From the NCBI GenBank assembly GCA_040219575.1, contig JAVJSD010000080.1, forward strand, positions 120,914 to 184,913: a DNA stretch of 64,000 nucleotides, given 5' to 3'. Origin of the DNA: JAVJSD01 sp040219575 (GTDB taxonomy: Bacteria; Planctomycetota; Planctomycetia; Pirellulales; Pirellulaceae). Every line of letters starts with the position of its first letter. The stretch's first letter is position 1. Shown one piece after another: positions 1 to 7,152 of the stretch. The translations under genes were made by a program, and so were the position numbers. The notes below the pieces were generated by a model. That model was not told the origin of the DNA. It saw only the letters and a list, made by a program, of their open reading frames with translations, and ran no database searches.

Positions 1-1
1 G

Positions 2-1366
2 GCTGTGTGGGACATTGAACGCGGTATCCAGGTTCCCGGCGGGGAGGCGGCAGATGTCGCTTCGTCCGATCCCTTGGCCGCGATTCGGGCGGTCAACTCC
101 TTGGCCGTTTCCGACTCCGCGGCCCTGCTTGTGCTGGTCAACTTTCACCGCTTCATCAACAGCGCCGAGGTCGTGCAGGCCCTGGCGGGGCAGATCACAG
201 CCGGCAAGCAGAACCGCACCTTCGTCGTCGTCCTGTCGCCCATCGTGCAGATTCCCAGTGAGCTTGAAAAACAGTTCGTTGTGCTGGAGCACGACCTTCC
301 GAACCGTGTTCAGCTCGAAGAGATCGCGCGGGGAATTGCGACGGAGGAAGGAGAGTTGCCCGATGGCGACGACCTGACCGCGGTGCTTGATGCGGCCGTG
401 GGCCTCACGCGCTACGAGGCGGAGGGGGCGTTCAGTCTGTCGCTGATTCGCAATCAGCGAGTTGAGCCCTCCACGCTGTGGGAACTCAAGTCCCAGATGC
501 TGAAGAAGAGCGGTCTGCTGGCGCTGCATCGCGGTGGCGAACACTTCGCCGATCTCGGCGGTCTGGATGCGCTGAAATCGTTCTGCTCGCAGGCCCTCCG
601 CCGACACCGAAGCCCCGAGCCATGGAAGCGTCCGCGCGGGGTGCTCCTCCTGGGCGTCCCCGGCTCCGGGAAATCGGCTTTTGCAAAGGCGCTGGGCAAT
701 GAAACGAACCGGCCGACGTTGACGCTCGACATCGGCGCGCTGATGGGTTCGCTCGTCGGCCAGACGGAGGCGAATATCCGCCAGGCGCTCAAGATCGCCG
801 ACGCGATGGCGCCGTCGATCCTCTTCATCGACGAGGTTGAAAAAGCGCTCAGCGGCGTGGTCAACTCGGGACAATCGGACGGCGGCGTCTCCACTCGCCT
901 GTTTGGTACGTTTCTCACCTGGCTCAACGACCACACGTCCGATGTGTTCGTCATCGCCACCTGCAACGACATTTCTCGGTTGCCGCCCGAGTTCGGTCGC
1001 GCGGAGCGATTCGACGGAATTTTCTTTCTCGATCTGCCCTGCGCAAGTCAGCGGCGGGCTATCTGGGACTTGTACGTCCAACGATTCAGTCTGGATGCCG
1101 ACCAGCCGATGCCGCCGGACGCGGACTTCACCGGCGCCGAGATCAAAGCCTGCTGTCGCCTGGCGGCGCTGCTGGACGTTCCCTTGATGGAAGCCGTCCA
1201 GAACGTCGTCCCGGTGTCGAGAACCGCCAGCGAGTCGGTCCGCCAACTGCGTGAGTGGGCCAGCGGCCGCTGTCTGAGTGCGGATCACAAGGGCCTGTAC
1301 CGCTTCGGCGGCGAGGGCGCCGGCAAACGGCGGCGCTCCATTCCCCGCGATCCGTCCGCCAACTGA
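2..1366 (+). CDS. AAA+ ATPase, Ycf46-like, 5'-truncated by the window edge
   Basis: The frame is open from base 2, so the true start lies upstream; the GTG at 5 is only the first start-like codon. The visible N-terminal half resembles the Rossmann-like N-domain of Ycf46-type ATPases. The AAA+ core follows: Walker A GVPGSGKS near residue 218 of the visible part, Walker B ILFIDEVEKA near 275, and a sensor-1-like IATCND near 317. The pore-type region and C-terminal helical lid are present. Such ATPases remodel or unfold protein partners. It heads a run of co-oriented genes leading into the ubiquitin-like cassette, so a role in handling modified proteins is plausible, but this is inferred from position only. 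Confidence 0.85.
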   Translation, partial: AVWDIERGIQVPGGEAADVASSDPLAAIRAVNSLAVSDSAALLVLVNFHRFINSAEVVQALAGQITAGKQNRTFVVVLSPIVQIPSELEKQFVVLEHDLPNRVQLEEIARGIATEEGELPDGDDLTAVLDAAVGLTRYEAEGAFSLSLIRNQRVEPSTLWELKSQMLKKSGLLALHRGGEHFADLGGLDALKSFCSQALRRHRSPEPWKRPRGVLLLGVPGSGKSAFAKALGNETNRPTLTLDIGALMGSLVGQTEANIRQALKIADAMAPSILFIDEVEKALSGVVNSGQSDGGVSTRLFGTFLTWLNDHTSDVFVIATCNDISRLPPEFGRAERFDGIFFLDLPCASQRRAIWDLYVQRFSLDADQPMPPDADFTGAEIKACCRLAALLDVPLMEAVQNVVPVSRTASESVRQLREWASGRCLSADHKGLYRFGGEGAGKRRRSIPRDPSAN

Positions 1367-1434
1367 GCGTCACTGGTACTGGCTATCGGTCAGCGCGCAG
1401 TTCATCCGAAAACTCAATTCGAAGGAGCACCATC

Positions 1435-1563
1435 ATGGAAACCATTGTGGTTGTCGTCGTCGTCTTCATTGTCCTGGGCGTCGTGGGTTCGTTGTTCTTT
1501 TCCGGCAAGGGCGGGGGTGGAAGGCGTGGCGGAGGCCGGCACGATGGCTGCCGATGCGGCTAG
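1435..1563 (+). CDS. Small single-pass membrane protein, 42 aa
   Basis: The ATG at 1435 follows a good Shine-Dalgarno (GAAGGAG, eight bases upstream). The product has an uninterrupted hydrophobic stretch of Val, Ile, Leu and Phe at residues 4-22, then a Gly/Arg/His-rich tail ending in Cys. It sits 68 bp after the AAA+ gene and looks like a tail-anchored or single-pass peptide. I do not recognise a family. The next gene encodes another hydrophobic mini-protein, so the two may act as a pair. Confidence 0.55.
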   Translation: METIVVVVVVFIVLGVVGSLFFSGKGGGGRRGGGRHDGCRCG

Positions 1564-1649
1564 CCACCACGCGAGGCGACGCGCTGCGTTTCTCGATTCC
1601 CGACGCCCAATGACGTAGCAACCCGACCCCAGAGCAGATTGGAGGACGA

Positions 1650-1790
1650 ATGGAGATCTTGGCAGTTTTGGCGGTCCTCGCCATCGCCGGGTGGTGGTTT
1701 TACCGGGCGGGTAAGAGGCTCGGGAGCCGCAAGGGGTTCGGCGCCGCCCGGCGCAGAGCGCGGCGAAGCAGATCGCGCAGACACAAGTAA
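1650..1790 (+). CDS. Small membrane protein with Arg-rich tail, 46 aa
   Basis: The ATG at 1650 is preceded by a strong ribosome site (TTGGAGGA). The predicted peptide starts MEILAVLAVLAIAGWWFYRA, a short membrane segment, and continues as a highly basic tail of mostly Arg, Lys and Ser. A terminator-like hairpin begins about 70 bp downstream. The function is unknown. The hydrophobic-then-basic design fits a membrane anchor with a nucleic-acid- or lipid-facing tail, but this is inference. Confidence 0.5.
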   Translation: MEILAVLAVLAIAGWWFYRAGKRLGSRKGFGAARRRARRSRSRRHK

Positions 1791-1858
1791 ATTGGTTGGC
1801 CGTCGACCTGGGCGAGCCACGGCTCGGCCAGTCGAAGCCGTCTTACGGAACTCTCTCT

Positions 1859-1890
1859 GGCCCCGGTGTGCCGTTCGGCGCACCGGGGCC
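1859..1890 (+). terminator. GC-rich hairpin with T-rich tail
   Basis: The arms GGCCCCGGTG and CACCGGGGCC pair perfectly (10 bp) around a partly self-pairing 12-base loop. The sequence after it is T-rich (tttcgttgtttctt). It lies between the 46-aa gene and the DUF3150-like gene. This argues that the longer in-frame extension starting near 1796 is not translated. Confidence 0.65.
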
Positions 1891-1942
1891 TTTCGTTGTT
1901 TCTTGGCACATAGCATCGTCATCGAACGGAGCAATATCACAA

Positions 1943-2896
1943 GTGAGCACCGCGACTGAAGCCCCGTCCAGCCGGCGGGACCAGCAGGTGGGCGCACCAG
2001 CCCAGCGACTACGGGCCACCATGGCGGCCGTGCGGCTGTCGATCCGTTGGTTTGGCACACGGAAGACGTTGAACGCCGACCAGAAGGCCCAGGCCGCCGA
2101 CACGTTCGGGGCCGAGGGAGAATTTTTGTCGGCCGGCAAGAAGCTGCTCGACACACGGCATCCGGCTTTCAAGGCGGTCACATCCGTGAAGACGCGGGCC
2201 GTCGGATTCTGGAAGTCCCTGAGCCTGCCGTACCCGGAGGCCGGCATTCGCCTGGTCCGCCAGGACGCGATCGATGCGTTCGATCGTCAGATGCGGGAAT
2301 TTCGAGAGGAACTCGACGAAGCGGTCGTCGCACTCAACCGGCAGTACGGCGCTCTCAAGTCGGCGGCGGCCCAGCGACTCGGCAGCCTGTTCAACGAGAG
2401 CGACTACCCGGCCACACTCGACGGGCTGTTCGCCCTCGAATGGGACTTCCCCAGCGTCGAGCCACCCGACTACCTGCAACAGCTCAAGCCAGAGCTGTAC
2501 CAGCAGGAGTGCCAGCGGGTGAGCGCCCGGTTCGAGGAGGCCGTGCAGTTGGCCGAGCAGGCGTTCCTCGACGAATTGGGCGGCCTCGTCGCCCATCTGA
2601 CCGAGCGGCTGACCGGCGAGACGGACGGCAGGCCGAAGATCTTTCGCGACTCCGCCGTCACCAACCTTCTCGAATTCTTTGAGCGGTTTCAGCAGCTCAA
2701 CATCAGCAGCAACGAACAGCTTGACGAGCTGGTCGAACGGGCCCGGCGGATCATCCAGGGCCGCGAGCCGCAGCAACTCCGCGACGACGAAGGGCTGCGC
2801 CGGTCGGTCGCCCGGCAACTTACCGGCGTGCAGAGCCTGCTCGACGACCTGCTGGTGGAGCGTCCGCGTCGCAACATCCTCCGCCGTCCTCGCTGA
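1943..2896 (+). CDS. DUF3150-like alpha-helical protein
   Basis: This is a 317-residue soluble protein rich in Arg, Glu, Gln and Leu. The order of motifs recalls DUF3150 proteins: an N-terminal RLSIRWFGTRKTL segment, a VKTRAVGFWKSLSLPY segment, then long helices and a FNESDYP segment. DUF3150 members often sit beside AAA+ ATPases in mobile or accessory cassettes, and the AAA+ gene here fits that. The GTG at 1943 was chosen because it falls after the hairpin at 1859-1890; the ATG at 2021 is the alternative. The biochemical role is unknown. The assignment rests on recognition of the pattern and should be tested by profile search. Confidence 0.6.
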   Translation: MSTATEAPSSRRDQQVGAPAQRLRATMAAVRLSIRWFGTRKTLNADQKAQAADTFGAEGEFLSAGKKLLDTRHPAFKAVTSVKTRAVGFWKSLSLPYPEAGIRLVRQDAIDAFDRQMREFREELDEAVVALNRQYGALKSAAAQRLGSLFNESDYPATLDGLFALEWDFPSVEPPDYLQQLKPELYQQECQRVSARFEEAVQLAEQAFLDELGGLVAHLTERLTGETDGRPKIFRDSAVTNLLEFFERFQQLNISSNEQLDELVERARRIIQGREPQQLRDDEGLRRSVARQLTGVQSLLDDLLVERPRRNILRRPR

Positions 2897-2910
2897 CCGG
2901 GAGGTGCGCG

Positions 2911-3153
2911 ATGCAACTGCTGATTTCACCGCAGGGCGGCGTGCGGTGTCTCTATAGCGAGGCGATCAATCTCCGCCTGCTGGGGCGGCTTTCGATCGCT
3001 CGTGGCTCGTATGTCGAGCCGGACGCACAAGGGCGGTGGCACGCCGATCTCTCCCCGGTGGGCGGCCCGCTGCTGGGACCGTACCCACACCGCAGCGCCG
3101 CCCTCTCGGCCGAGCGTGCGTGGCTGGAAGCCAACTGGCTCCTTCCGTCCTAG
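2911..3153 (+). CDS. Conserved-looking hypothetical protein, 80 aa
   Basis: The ATG at 2911 follows a clear ribosome site (GGGAGGTG) 15 bp after the DUF3150-like gene, so the two are probably co-translated. The short globular protein has a LSIARGSYVEPD segment and a WHADLSPVGGPLLGPYP segment, then an acidic/aromatic C-terminus with AERAWLEANWL. I recall similar small proteins in accessory cassettes that carry ThiF and JAB genes, but no function is known to me. Confidence 0.6.
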   Translation: MQLLISPQGGVRCLYSEAINLRLLGRLSIARGSYVEPDAQGRWHADLSPVGGPLLGPYPHRSAALSAERAWLEANWLLPS

Positions 3154-3190
3154 CGCGACCTCGCGCTGCCTCGTTCCGTTATCCACTTCC

Positions 3191-3217
3191 GGCCCGGCTA
3201 TCCGTGCGCGCCGGGCC
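3191..3217 (+). terminator. Terminator-like hairpin
   Basis: GGCCCGGC and GCCGGGCC form an 8-bp perfect stem with an 11-base loop, followed by a pyrimidine-rich stretch (cgtccttcgtttccc). It is one of several GC-rich hairpins that punctuate this cassette between small genes. The tail is weaker than in a classic intrinsic terminator, so it could be a processing or attenuation element. Confidence 0.4.
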
Positions 3218-3254
3218 CGTCCTTCGTTTCCCCCACCGTGATAAGGAGGAATCC

Positions 3255-3434
3255 GTGAAACAGTCCGACTTGAACCGCGCTGTGGCCGCCTCGCTCGGCG
3301 AGACGATCAGCACCATCGCCAGTCGCGGTTTCTCGCTCGTGTCCGACTCGATGGACGAGCGCGATCCGCTGGTCGTCGATTTCGATGACATGTCGCAGCC
3401 GACCCCGCTGCCACTTCTCGACGCCGTGAACTAG
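3255..3434 (+). CDS. Small acidic hypothetical protein, 59 aa
   Basis: The GTG start at 3255 has an excellent ribosome site (AAGGAGGA) four bases upstream. The protein has an N-terminal amphipathic helix and a C-terminal acidic/proline segment with DPLVVDFDDM. No family is recognised. It lies between two hairpin-bounded genes and directly upstream of the ubiquitin-like modifier, so it may be an adaptor or substrate of that pathway, on position alone. Confidence 0.55.
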   Translation: MKQSDLNRAVAASLGETISTIASRGFSLVSDSMDERDPLVVDFDDMSQPTPLPLLDAVN

Positions 3435-3557
3435 GCCGCCGGCCGCTGCCTCTGTTGGACCGAGACTCCGCCGAAACCGGTGCGGAGCATCCAAGCGTCA
3501 CAGCTCGTTCATTCCTGTTGAATTCCACTCTCTTCCTTCTGCCGAAAGGGCCCCCCA

Positions 3558-3779
3558 ATGAAGATTCTCCTGATCAATAACGATGGCGGTGGTTTCGCCG
3601 ATCACGTCGACGTCGCTGAGGGGACGACGGTCGACAAACTCTTCGCGCAGCACATGGGCGAAGCGAATCCCCACGACTACCTGATCCGCGTCAATCGCCA
3701 GCCGGTGCATTCGCGCCAGGTTCTGCAGGAAGGCGACCGCGTCAGCATCACGCCGGTCAAGATCGAAGGCGCCTGCTGA
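3558..3779 (+). CDS. Ubiquitin-like (MoaD/ThiS-type beta-grasp) modifier
   Basis: This 73-residue protein starts MKILLINNDG. It has the beta-grasp layout: an N-terminal beta hairpin, a helix beginning TTVDKLFAQHM, a strand YLIRVNRQPV, and the characteristic LQEGDRVSITPVK end seen in ThiS/MoaD/ubiquitin-like proteins. It ends Glu-Gly-Ala-Cys instead of Gly-Gly. The genes just downstream encode E2-like, JAMM peptidase and E1-like proteins, so it is very likely the modifier that is activated and conjugated. The tail implies trimming to the Gly, probably by the JAMM enzyme. A GAAAGGG ribosome site lies before the ATG. Confidence 0.8.
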   Translation: MKILLINNDGGGFADHVDVAEGTTVDKLFAQHMGEANPHDYLIRVNRQPVHSRQVLQEGDRVSITPVKIEGAC

Positions 3780-3800
3780 GCGCGCGACTCAACGTCTACG

Positions 3801-3840
3801 ACCGGGGCGGCCAGTTCCGACGGCCGCCCCGGTTGTCTTT
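3801..3840 (+). terminator. Intrinsic-terminator-like hairpin between modifier and E2 genes
   Basis: ACCGGGGCGGCC (3801-3812) pairs perfectly with GGCCGCCCCGGT (3822-3833) around a 9-base loop and is followed by TGTCTTT. Partial termination here would make the small modifier more abundant than the enzymes transcribed beyond it, which suits a modifier/enzyme ratio. This is inference from position. Confidence 0.7.
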
Positions 3841-3859
3841 CTGGAGGAAAGGACCGCCC

Positions 3860-4876
3860 ATGACCGATCGCAACAAGACGCTTTTGCGGACGGCCGTCCG
3901 TATTCACGATCAGCTCGCCAGGTCGCCAACGCAATCGGTGAGCATTGGCCTGCTGGATGTCGCGTCGGACATCTGTCTGGATGTCGCCCGCCGGCTTCGC
4001 AAGGCGGAAGCTCGCAACTGGCAGGCGGCAACCGACAAGCTACGCTGCGACCTGGCGAGTTCGCTCGACCAATTGCGGGAGTGCGCGGCGGACGTCCGTC
4101 GCTCGCTCGATCCGGCGCCTACGCCAATTGTGCTGCCCGCACCGCAGATCTATCACGACCTGCTCGCTCTGCACCAGGAATTCCATGCAGTCGAGATCGA
4201 TTTGCGCCAGCGCAAAATCACCTGTCAGACCGCTCCCATTGAACTGGACGATCTCTACCTGGGACCGTTCAACATCATCCTGAGTTTGGACGTGATGTGC
4301 GATGGTGACCCCTATCAGGTGGTCGCCATCGATCCGTTCCCGGCCGACGCGAACAGCAACGTCACGCATCCGCACGTCGAGGGCGACAGGCTTTGCGAGG
4401 GCGACGCCCGAGCGCCGATCCAACGTGCGCTCCGGCAAGGCCGGCTGTTCGACTTCTTCTTGATCGTCCGACAGACGCTTGAAACGTACAACCCGGGCAG
4501 CGCGTACGTGGATCTCGAAGAGTGGACCGGGCCGCGCTGCGAGGACTGCGATGGCCGGGCGGCAGATCCGTTCACGTGCCAAGGTTGCTCGGCCACTCTC
4601 TGCGACGAATGTGTATTCGAGTGTGTCGGCTGCAACGCGATCGCCTGCGGCGCCTGCAAGACGATCTGCGAAGCGTGCCACGAACCGTATTGTTCCGAAT
4701 GCCTGACGCCTTGCAGAACCTGCAAGACTTCCATTTGCGAGGAGTGCTCCACCAATGGCCAATGTCCAGACTGCGACCGAAAAGAAGAGGCCGACCAGAC
4801 CGCGACGGCCGAGCAGCCCACGGCCGGTGCTGCGGTTCAGCCCCACGGCGTGGGCGAAGCTCATCTTCCTGCGTGA
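3860..4876 (+). CDS. E2-like (UBC/RWD fold) protein with C-terminal multi-CxxC zinc domain
   Basis: This is a 338-residue protein. After about 95 helical residues comes an E2-like region (about 95-225) with IYHDLLALHQEF, LGPFNIIL and the diagnostic THPHV...LCEGDA block; Cys179 is the candidate thioester cysteine, equivalent to HPNV...C of E2 enzymes. Residues about 228-310 carry ten consecutive CxxC pairs (20 Cys), consistent with several treble-clef or RING/B-box-like zinc sites, so one chain may combine E2 and E3-like roles. The ATG at 3860 has a TGGAGGAAAGG ribosome site. The 3' end overlaps the JAMM gene by 122 bp in another frame. Confidence 0.75.
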   Translation: MTDRNKTLLRTAVRIHDQLARSPTQSVSIGLLDVASDICLDVARRLRKAEARNWQAATDKLRCDLASSLDQLRECAADVRRSLDPAPTPIVLPAPQIYHDLLALHQEFHAVEIDLRQRKITCQTAPIELDDLYLGPFNIILSLDVMCDGDPYQVVAIDPFPADANSNVTHPHVEGDRLCEGDARAPIQRALRQGRLFDFFLIVRQTLETYNPGSAYVDLEEWTGPRCEDCDGRAADPFTCQGCSATLCDECVFECVGCNAIACGACKTICEACHEPYCSECLTPCRTCKTSICEECSTNGQCPDCDRKEEADQTATAEQPTAGAAVQPHGVGEAHLPA

Positions 4877-5480
4877 CTGCGGCGACACGGAAGTCGGCGG
4901 GTTCGGTGTCTCGGCGAAGGACGATCCGCTGCTGGTTGAGGATGTCCGCCTGGTGCGGCAGAACTGCACCGCCGTCTCGGTCGAATTCGACGACGAGGCG
5001 GTGGCGGACTTCTTCGACGAGCAGGTCGATCTGGGCCGCCGGCCGGAGCAGTTCGCCCGCCTCTGGCTCCACACGCACCCGGGCGACTCGGCGCGGCCCA
5101 GCGGCGTCGACGAAAAGACGTTCGCCCGCTGCTTCGGCCGCTCCGACTGGGCGGTGATGTTCATTTTGGCCGAAGAGGGCGAGACGTACGCACGGCTGCG
5201 CTTCAATGTCGGACCAGGCGGCTCGATCGTGATCCCGGTCGAGATCGATTTCGAGCGGCCCTTCGCCGCCGCCGATCACGATTCCTGGACGGAAGAGTAC
5301 TGCGCCCACGTATTTGATACGGCCGGCATTCGCGCCGACTTGTTCGATCAGCGTTGGGAAACGATCGATCCGTCCCAACTTCCACATGAATTCCTCGATG
5401 CCTGGTCCGACTACGTCGACGACGAAGACGGTCCGCTCCAACACGAAAGGTACCATCCCAGCGATGACGTCCCCATCTAA
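4755..5480 (+). CDS. JAB/JAMM-domain metallopeptidase (deubiquitinase-like)
   Basis: This 241-residue protein has a complete JAMM zinc signature: Glu46, then His106-x-His108 in WLHTHPGDSARPSGVD, Ser116 and Asp119, which exactly fits HxH-x7-S-x2-D. JAMM peptidases trim or remove ubiquitin-like modifiers. A C-terminal extension of about 90 residues is acidic and of unknown fold. The ATG at 4755 lies inside the E2 gene with GAGGAG upstream, a long overlap that suggests translational coupling. Likely jobs are exposing the Gly of the modifier at 3558-3779 and reversing conjugation. Confidence 0.88.
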   Translation: MANVQTATEKKRPTRPRRPSSPRPVLRFSPTAWAKLIFLRDCGDTEVGGFGVSAKDDPLLVEDVRLVRQNCTAVSVEFDDEAVADFFDEQVDLGRRPEQFARLWLHTHPGDSARPSGVDEKTFARCFGRSDWAVMFILAEEGETYARLRFNVGPGGSIVIPVEIDFERPFAAADHDSWTEEYCAHVFDTAGIRADLFDQRWETIDPSQLPHEFLDAWSDYVDDEDGPLQHERYHPSDDVPI

Positions 5481-6129
5481 CCGCTTCACTCGCCAGGACG
5501 ACCTGGTCCCCCAAGCTGTCTTGGCCGATCTGAACATCACGGTGATTGGCATTGGGGCCGTGGGGCGGCAGGTTGCCTTGCAGCTTGCCGCCCTCGGCGC
5601 CCGGCGGATTCAGCTTGTCGACTTTGACATCGTCGAGCTGTCCAACGTCACCACCCAAGGCTATCTGGCGACAGACGTCGGCCAACGGAAAGTCGACGCG
5701 ACCGCCGCGGCGATGCGCCAGCTTGATGAGTCCGTGCAGATCGAGCCGGTTTTCGACCGTTACCGCCCGGCGGTGGAGATCGGCGCCGCCGTCTTCTGCT
5801 GCGTCGATTCGATTTCGGCCCGGGCTTCCATCTGGCGGAGCGCCGGCCACCGTTGCCGCTTCTGGACCGACGGCCGGATGCTGGGAGAAACGCTGCGCGT
5901 CTTGACCGTCGCCGACGTCAAGGGGCGGCGCCACTATCCCGCCAGCCTGTTCCCGCAACACGAAGCTCAGTCGGGCCGCTGCACGGCTCGCAGCACGATC
6001 TACGCGGCCACCATTACGGCCGGACTGATGCTACATCAGTTCACCCGCTGGCTCCGCAAGCTGCCGACCGATCCCGACCTCAGCTTCAACCTGCTGGCGT
6101 CGGAACTCTTTGTCGGCTGTGGCGACTAG
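5464..6129 (+). CDS. E1/ThiF-like modifier-activating enzyme
   Basis: This 221-residue Rossmann-fold protein has the nucleotide loop GIGAVG (residues 29-34), the acidic strand end LVDFDIVELSN, and a conserved TQGYLATDVGQRK segment, all typical of ThiF/MoeB/E1 adenylating enzymes. A candidate thiol sits in SGRCTARST. It would adenylate the C-terminus of the modifier and pass it to the E2-like Cys. The ATG at 5464 overlaps the JAMM gene by 17 bp, so coupling is likely. The order modifier, E2, JAMM, E1 resembles PRTRC-type and other bacterial ubiquitin-like cassettes. Confidence 0.87.
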   Translation: MTSPSNRFTRQDDLVPQAVLADLNITVIGIGAVGRQVALQLAALGARRIQLVDFDIVELSNVTTQGYLATDVGQRKVDATAAAMRQLDESVQIEPVFDRYRPAVEIGAAVFCCVDSISARASIWRSAGHRCRFWTDGRMLGETLRVLTVADVKGRRHYPASLFPQHEAQSGRCTARSTIYAATITAGLMLHQFTRWLRKLPTDPDLSFNLLASELFVGCGD

Positions 6130-6241
6130 CGATTTCGGCAGGGAGCTTCCGGCGACGGATGGCGCCGGTCGAGACGCCACGACTCGCTTCCCTGGCTTCC
6201 AATCAACACGAACGTCGAAAGTCCGATTCTGGAGAACTTCC

Positions 6242-6547
6242 ATGGCAACAAGCTCCACGGAGCCGATCGTTTACAGTTTCTGGGATCTCAGTACCCGTCA
6301 CATCACGCTCAGCGATACCAGGCTTCTACTGGACTCGCCCTGCCTCATCGTCTACGAGCACGAATGCGGCTGGACCGTTCTGGTTCCCCAAGACGACCTC
6401 CACGATGCGCTATCGCAGGTCGCCCAGCACGGCCACAGCACGGCTCTGCGTTCGCTGCTGCGACTTGCGCACCAGCGCGACATCCGCATGATCCGCTTCG
6501 ACCGCGACGGCGATCTGGTGGCAGGGCTCAAGCAATTCGATTGGTGA
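6242..6547 (+). CDS. DUF5983-like small protein, 101 aa
   Basis: The start at 6242 was chosen because the compact domain begins there; the reading frame is open further upstream. Features are an N-terminal STRHITLSD strand, an EHECGWTVLVP strand with an aromatic core, a helical middle, and the C-terminal IRFDRDGDLVAGLKQFDW signature. These recall DUF5983-type proteins found in plasmid and accessory cassettes. It is the last gene before a strong terminator, so it closes the ubiquitin-like operon. The role is unknown. Confidence 0.55.
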   Translation: MATSSTEPIVYSFWDLSTRHITLSDTRLLLDSPCLIVYEHECGWTVLVPQDDLHDALSQVAQHGHSTALRSLLRLAHQRDIRMIRFDRDGDLVAGLKQFDW

Positions 6548-6620
6548 CAATCCGGGACGAGGGCTTCTCGCGTGCGCCGTGATGGTCTTCTGGTTGCTGT
6601 TCACCCGGAGGAACAACGTC

Positions 6621-6668
6621 GGCAGTTCGGCCCCGGCGCCAGCCGGGGCCGAACTGCCTCTTCTTTAG
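6621..6668 (+). terminator. Strong intrinsic terminator closing the ubiquitin-like operon
   Basis: A perfect 17-bp stem (6621-6637 with 6642-6658, arms beginning GGCAGTTCGG) has a 4-base loop and is followed by TCTTCTTT. It separates the first operon from the phosphorylation-triad operon. Confidence 0.88.
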
Positions 6669-6913
6669 CTATCAAGGCACCGGATAGAGCCCCGAATCGA
6701 GGTCGCTGAACCTGGTGTGGGGCTTACTGCGACCGCCGTTGCCGATCGAGATTACGTGGCGCGCACGCGCACCAGTTGATCCCCTCGAATTGGTTGCCGG
6801 TTCTCGAACCCGCTACTACAATCGCAGAGGTTGCCCACGGATTGTGTGGGCCTGAAATACATCCAACGAGGACGCCATTTCGCCGGCGAACATCCGGCGC
6901 CGAACAATTTGAA

Positions 6914-6931
6914 TTGACGCGTGTGCGTCAA
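6914..6931. promoter_or_regulatory. Perfect dyad, possible operator for the TerY-P operon
   Basis: TTGACGC and GCGTCAA are 7-bp perfect arms around GTGT, about 220 bp before the kinase start. Length and symmetry suit a dimeric repressor. The first arm contains TTGAC, so it could also overlap a -35 element. No regulator gene is adjacent. Confidence 0.35.
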
Positions 6932-6979
6932 GATTCTGCTTCCCAGAAAACAGCGACCCTGAGCCGTACGGCTCTTGAA

Positions 6980-7042
6980 CCACAGAAGCAGTGCTTGGCC
7001 GCGCTCCCGCAAGGGAGCGTCGGGCCTTGTGCTGTTCTGTGG
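6980..7042 (+). ncRNA. Candidate structured leader or small RNA
   Basis: CCACAGAA (6980-6987) pairs with TTCTGTGG (7035-7042). Inside, CAG/CTG and GGCC/GGCC pair across an internal loop, capped by CGCTCCC-GCAA-GGGAGCG, a 7-bp hairpin with a GNRA tetraloop. The nested stems suggest a folded RNA in the leader of the kinase gene. No known RNA family is recognised, and high GC can produce such pairing by chance. Confidence 0.3.
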
Positions 7043-7152
7043 TGCCCCGTCGCTGGGGTTCTGGGAGTGGCCTTGGTTTCCGGCGCTCCTTTTCTGTTGC
7101 GCCGGTCCGCCAATGCTCGAAGGGCGAACCAATCTGCGGGGTGCGCGAGTTC

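Larger units (their letters stand above)
6669..7152. other. Gene-free interval dense in inverted repeats upstream of the TerY-P operon
   Basis: No credible coding sequence is seen. Visible dyads include GCCCAC/GTGGGC (about 6834-6852), CGCCGG/CCGGCG (about 6883-6901), TTGACGC-GTGT-GCGTCAA (6914-6931), a 14-bp palindrome GAGCCGTACGGCTC (6961-6974), a compound stem with a GCAA tetraloop (6980-7042) and CCGGCGC/GCGCCGG (7080-7105). The interval probably holds the promoter and leader of the next operon. Confidence 0.5.

Noticed and set aside
1796..1942. Upstream start of the DUF3150-like gene
   Set aside because: This stretch contains a terminator-like hairpin and encodes an atypical Gly/Pro/Ser peptide.
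2009..2929. Minus-strand 306-codon open frame
   Set aside because: It lies opposite the DUF3150-like gene and has low-complexity Leu/Gly/Glu composition typical of high-GC antisense shadows.
4040..5206. Minus-strand 388-codon open frame opposite the E2-like and JAMM genes
   Set aside because: It is antisense to genes with clear catalytic motifs, has no ribosome site, and its composition mirrors high-GC coding on the other strand.
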